Below are positions 6,362 to 7,028 of a stretch of DNA of 7,028 bases, in pieces. The notes under the pieces are model-generated. The model did not search any database. It was given only the letters and a program-made list of their open reading frames with translations, and was not told the origin of the DNA. This DNA is from an uncultured Propionibacteriaceae bacterium (lineage in GTDB: Bacteria; Actinomycetota; Actinomycetes; Propionibacteriales; Propionibacteriaceae): positions 1 through 7,028 of the forward strand of contig CALKHV010000188.1 in assembly GCA_937988865.1 (NCBI GenBank), read 5' to 3'. The position numbers were made by a program, and so were the translations under genes. Within the stretch, counting starts at the first letter, position 1; every line of letters begins with the position of its first letter.

Positions 6362-7003
6362 ATGAGCGATCTCATCCTTGGCGTCATCGCGGTGGCCATC
6401 GGCCTGATGTTCCTGTTCCGCGGCTTCCTCGCGCTCCGCGCTGTCATCGGCATCTGGGGCGCCTTCGTCGGCTTCGCCATCGGCATGGCCGTCATGCGGT
6501 GGGCGACCGGCTTCTTCCTCGGCACGGCCCTCGCGTGGTTCGTCGCCTTCATCTTCGCGCTCGTCTTCGGCGCCCTCGCGTACCTGTACTACGCGGTCGG
6601 CGTGGTGCTGGCGATGGGATCGATCGGCTACGGCCTCGGTGCGGGGCTGGCGTCCCTCGCCAACCTGCCCTCACTCATCACCCTCCTGTTCGGTCTGGCC
6701 GGGGCTGCGGTGCTGGCACTGTTCGCGCTGCTGTCGAACCTGCCGAGACTGGTGCTGATCGTGCTCAGCGCCGGTGCCGGGGCGGCGGCGGTCGTCGGAG
6801 GAGCGATGTTCCTGGTGAATGACCTCGAGCTCGACCGACTCACGAACGACTCGCTGCGGACCCTGATCAGCGAGCACTGGTGGTGGAACCTGGTCTACGT
6901 CGGCCTCTTCATCGCCGGCATCGTGGGGCAGATGCGTCTGGGTGCGCAGGAAGACATCCGCGCCGTCTACCACGTGGCTCCCGCGGCGGCTCGGCGTCCC
7001 TGA
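6362..7003 (+). CDS. DUF4203-like seven-helix membrane protein
   Basis: The 213-residue product is almost entirely hydrophobic, with about seven segments (near 2-19, 26-44, 52-73, 75-97, 103-124, 128-151, 173-190). They are rich in Gly, Ala and small-residue pairs (GAFVGFAIGMAV, GLGAGLASLANLP). This agrees with the DUF4203 / TM7SF3-TMEM198-like family of small bacterial membrane proteins, whose function is not established. A polar stretch (153-172, NDLELDRLTNDSLRTLISEH) precedes the last helix, and a short basic tail ends in AARRP. The ATG at 6362 (MSDLILG) is preferred over an in-frame ATG at 6299, because the added residues (MLCPRLQDARAFDG) are unlike a membrane protein start and lie in the promoter region. 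No Shine-Dalgarno is seen; a TACCCT 7 nt upstream suggests a leaderless mRNA. No terminator is visible in the remaining 25 bases. Confidence 0.82.
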   Translation: MSDLILGVIAVAIGLMFLFRGFLALRAVIGIWGAFVGFAIGMAVMRWATGFFLGTALAWFVAFIFALVFGALAYLYYAVGVVLAMGSIGYGLGAGLASLANLPSLITLLFGLAGAAVLALFALLSNLPRLVLIVLSAGAGAAAVVGGAMFLVNDLELDRLTNDSLRTLISEHWWWNLVYVGLFIAGIVGQMRLGAQEDIRAVYHVAPAAARRP

Positions 7004-7028
7004 CGGGCCTCCCCACCGCGACCCCCCC

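Overview
The window looks like chromosomal DNA of a high-GC Actinomycetota species. Coding third positions are almost all G or C, ribosome-binding sites are sparse, several starts look leaderless, and the protein set (a cellulomonad-type cellobiose phosphorylase, an exported LolA/RseB-like protein with an ABC exporter, a DUF4203-type membrane protein) is typical of Micrococcales or Propionibacteriales. The genus cannot be fixed from the sequence alone. No mobile element, CRISPR array, tRNA or rRNA is visible.

Layout. Positions 1-157 hold three tandem copies of a ~51-52 bp unit, each containing an imperfect hairpin; no gene is seen there. A short leader with a weak promoter candidate and a good Shine-Dalgarno follows, then a complete GH94 cellobiose phosphorylase (236-2713, +), closed by a strong GC-rich hairpin. 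Next comes a tightly packed three-gene + strand operon: an exported LolA/RseB-like protein (2802-3917), an ABC ATPase (3920-4894, GTG start 2 nt after the preceding stop) and an ABC-2 type permease (4881-5738, overlapping the ATPase gene by 14 nt). A convergent minus-strand gene (5763-6269) encodes an unrecognised protein of about five membrane segments. It is divergent from the last gene (6362-7003, +), a seven-helix DUF4203-like membrane protein. The last 25 bases hold nothing recognisable.

How they work together. The phosphorylase would split cytosolic cellobiose with phosphate into glucose 1-phosphate and glucose; no cellobiose transporter or regulator is in view, so its partners must lie upstream or elsewhere. 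The LolA-like/ATPase/permease trio is built as one coupled unit and is best read as an ABC exporter with a dedicated extracytoplasmic partner, of unknown substrate. The two terminal membrane proteins share a 92 bp divergent promoter region but no function can be assigned to them.

The least explained parts are the hairpin repeat array, a short motif shared by the upstream regions of the first two transcription units, the set of apparently leaderless starts, and a strong GGA-CGC codon-pair preference. I do not see a clearly new multi-gene system.
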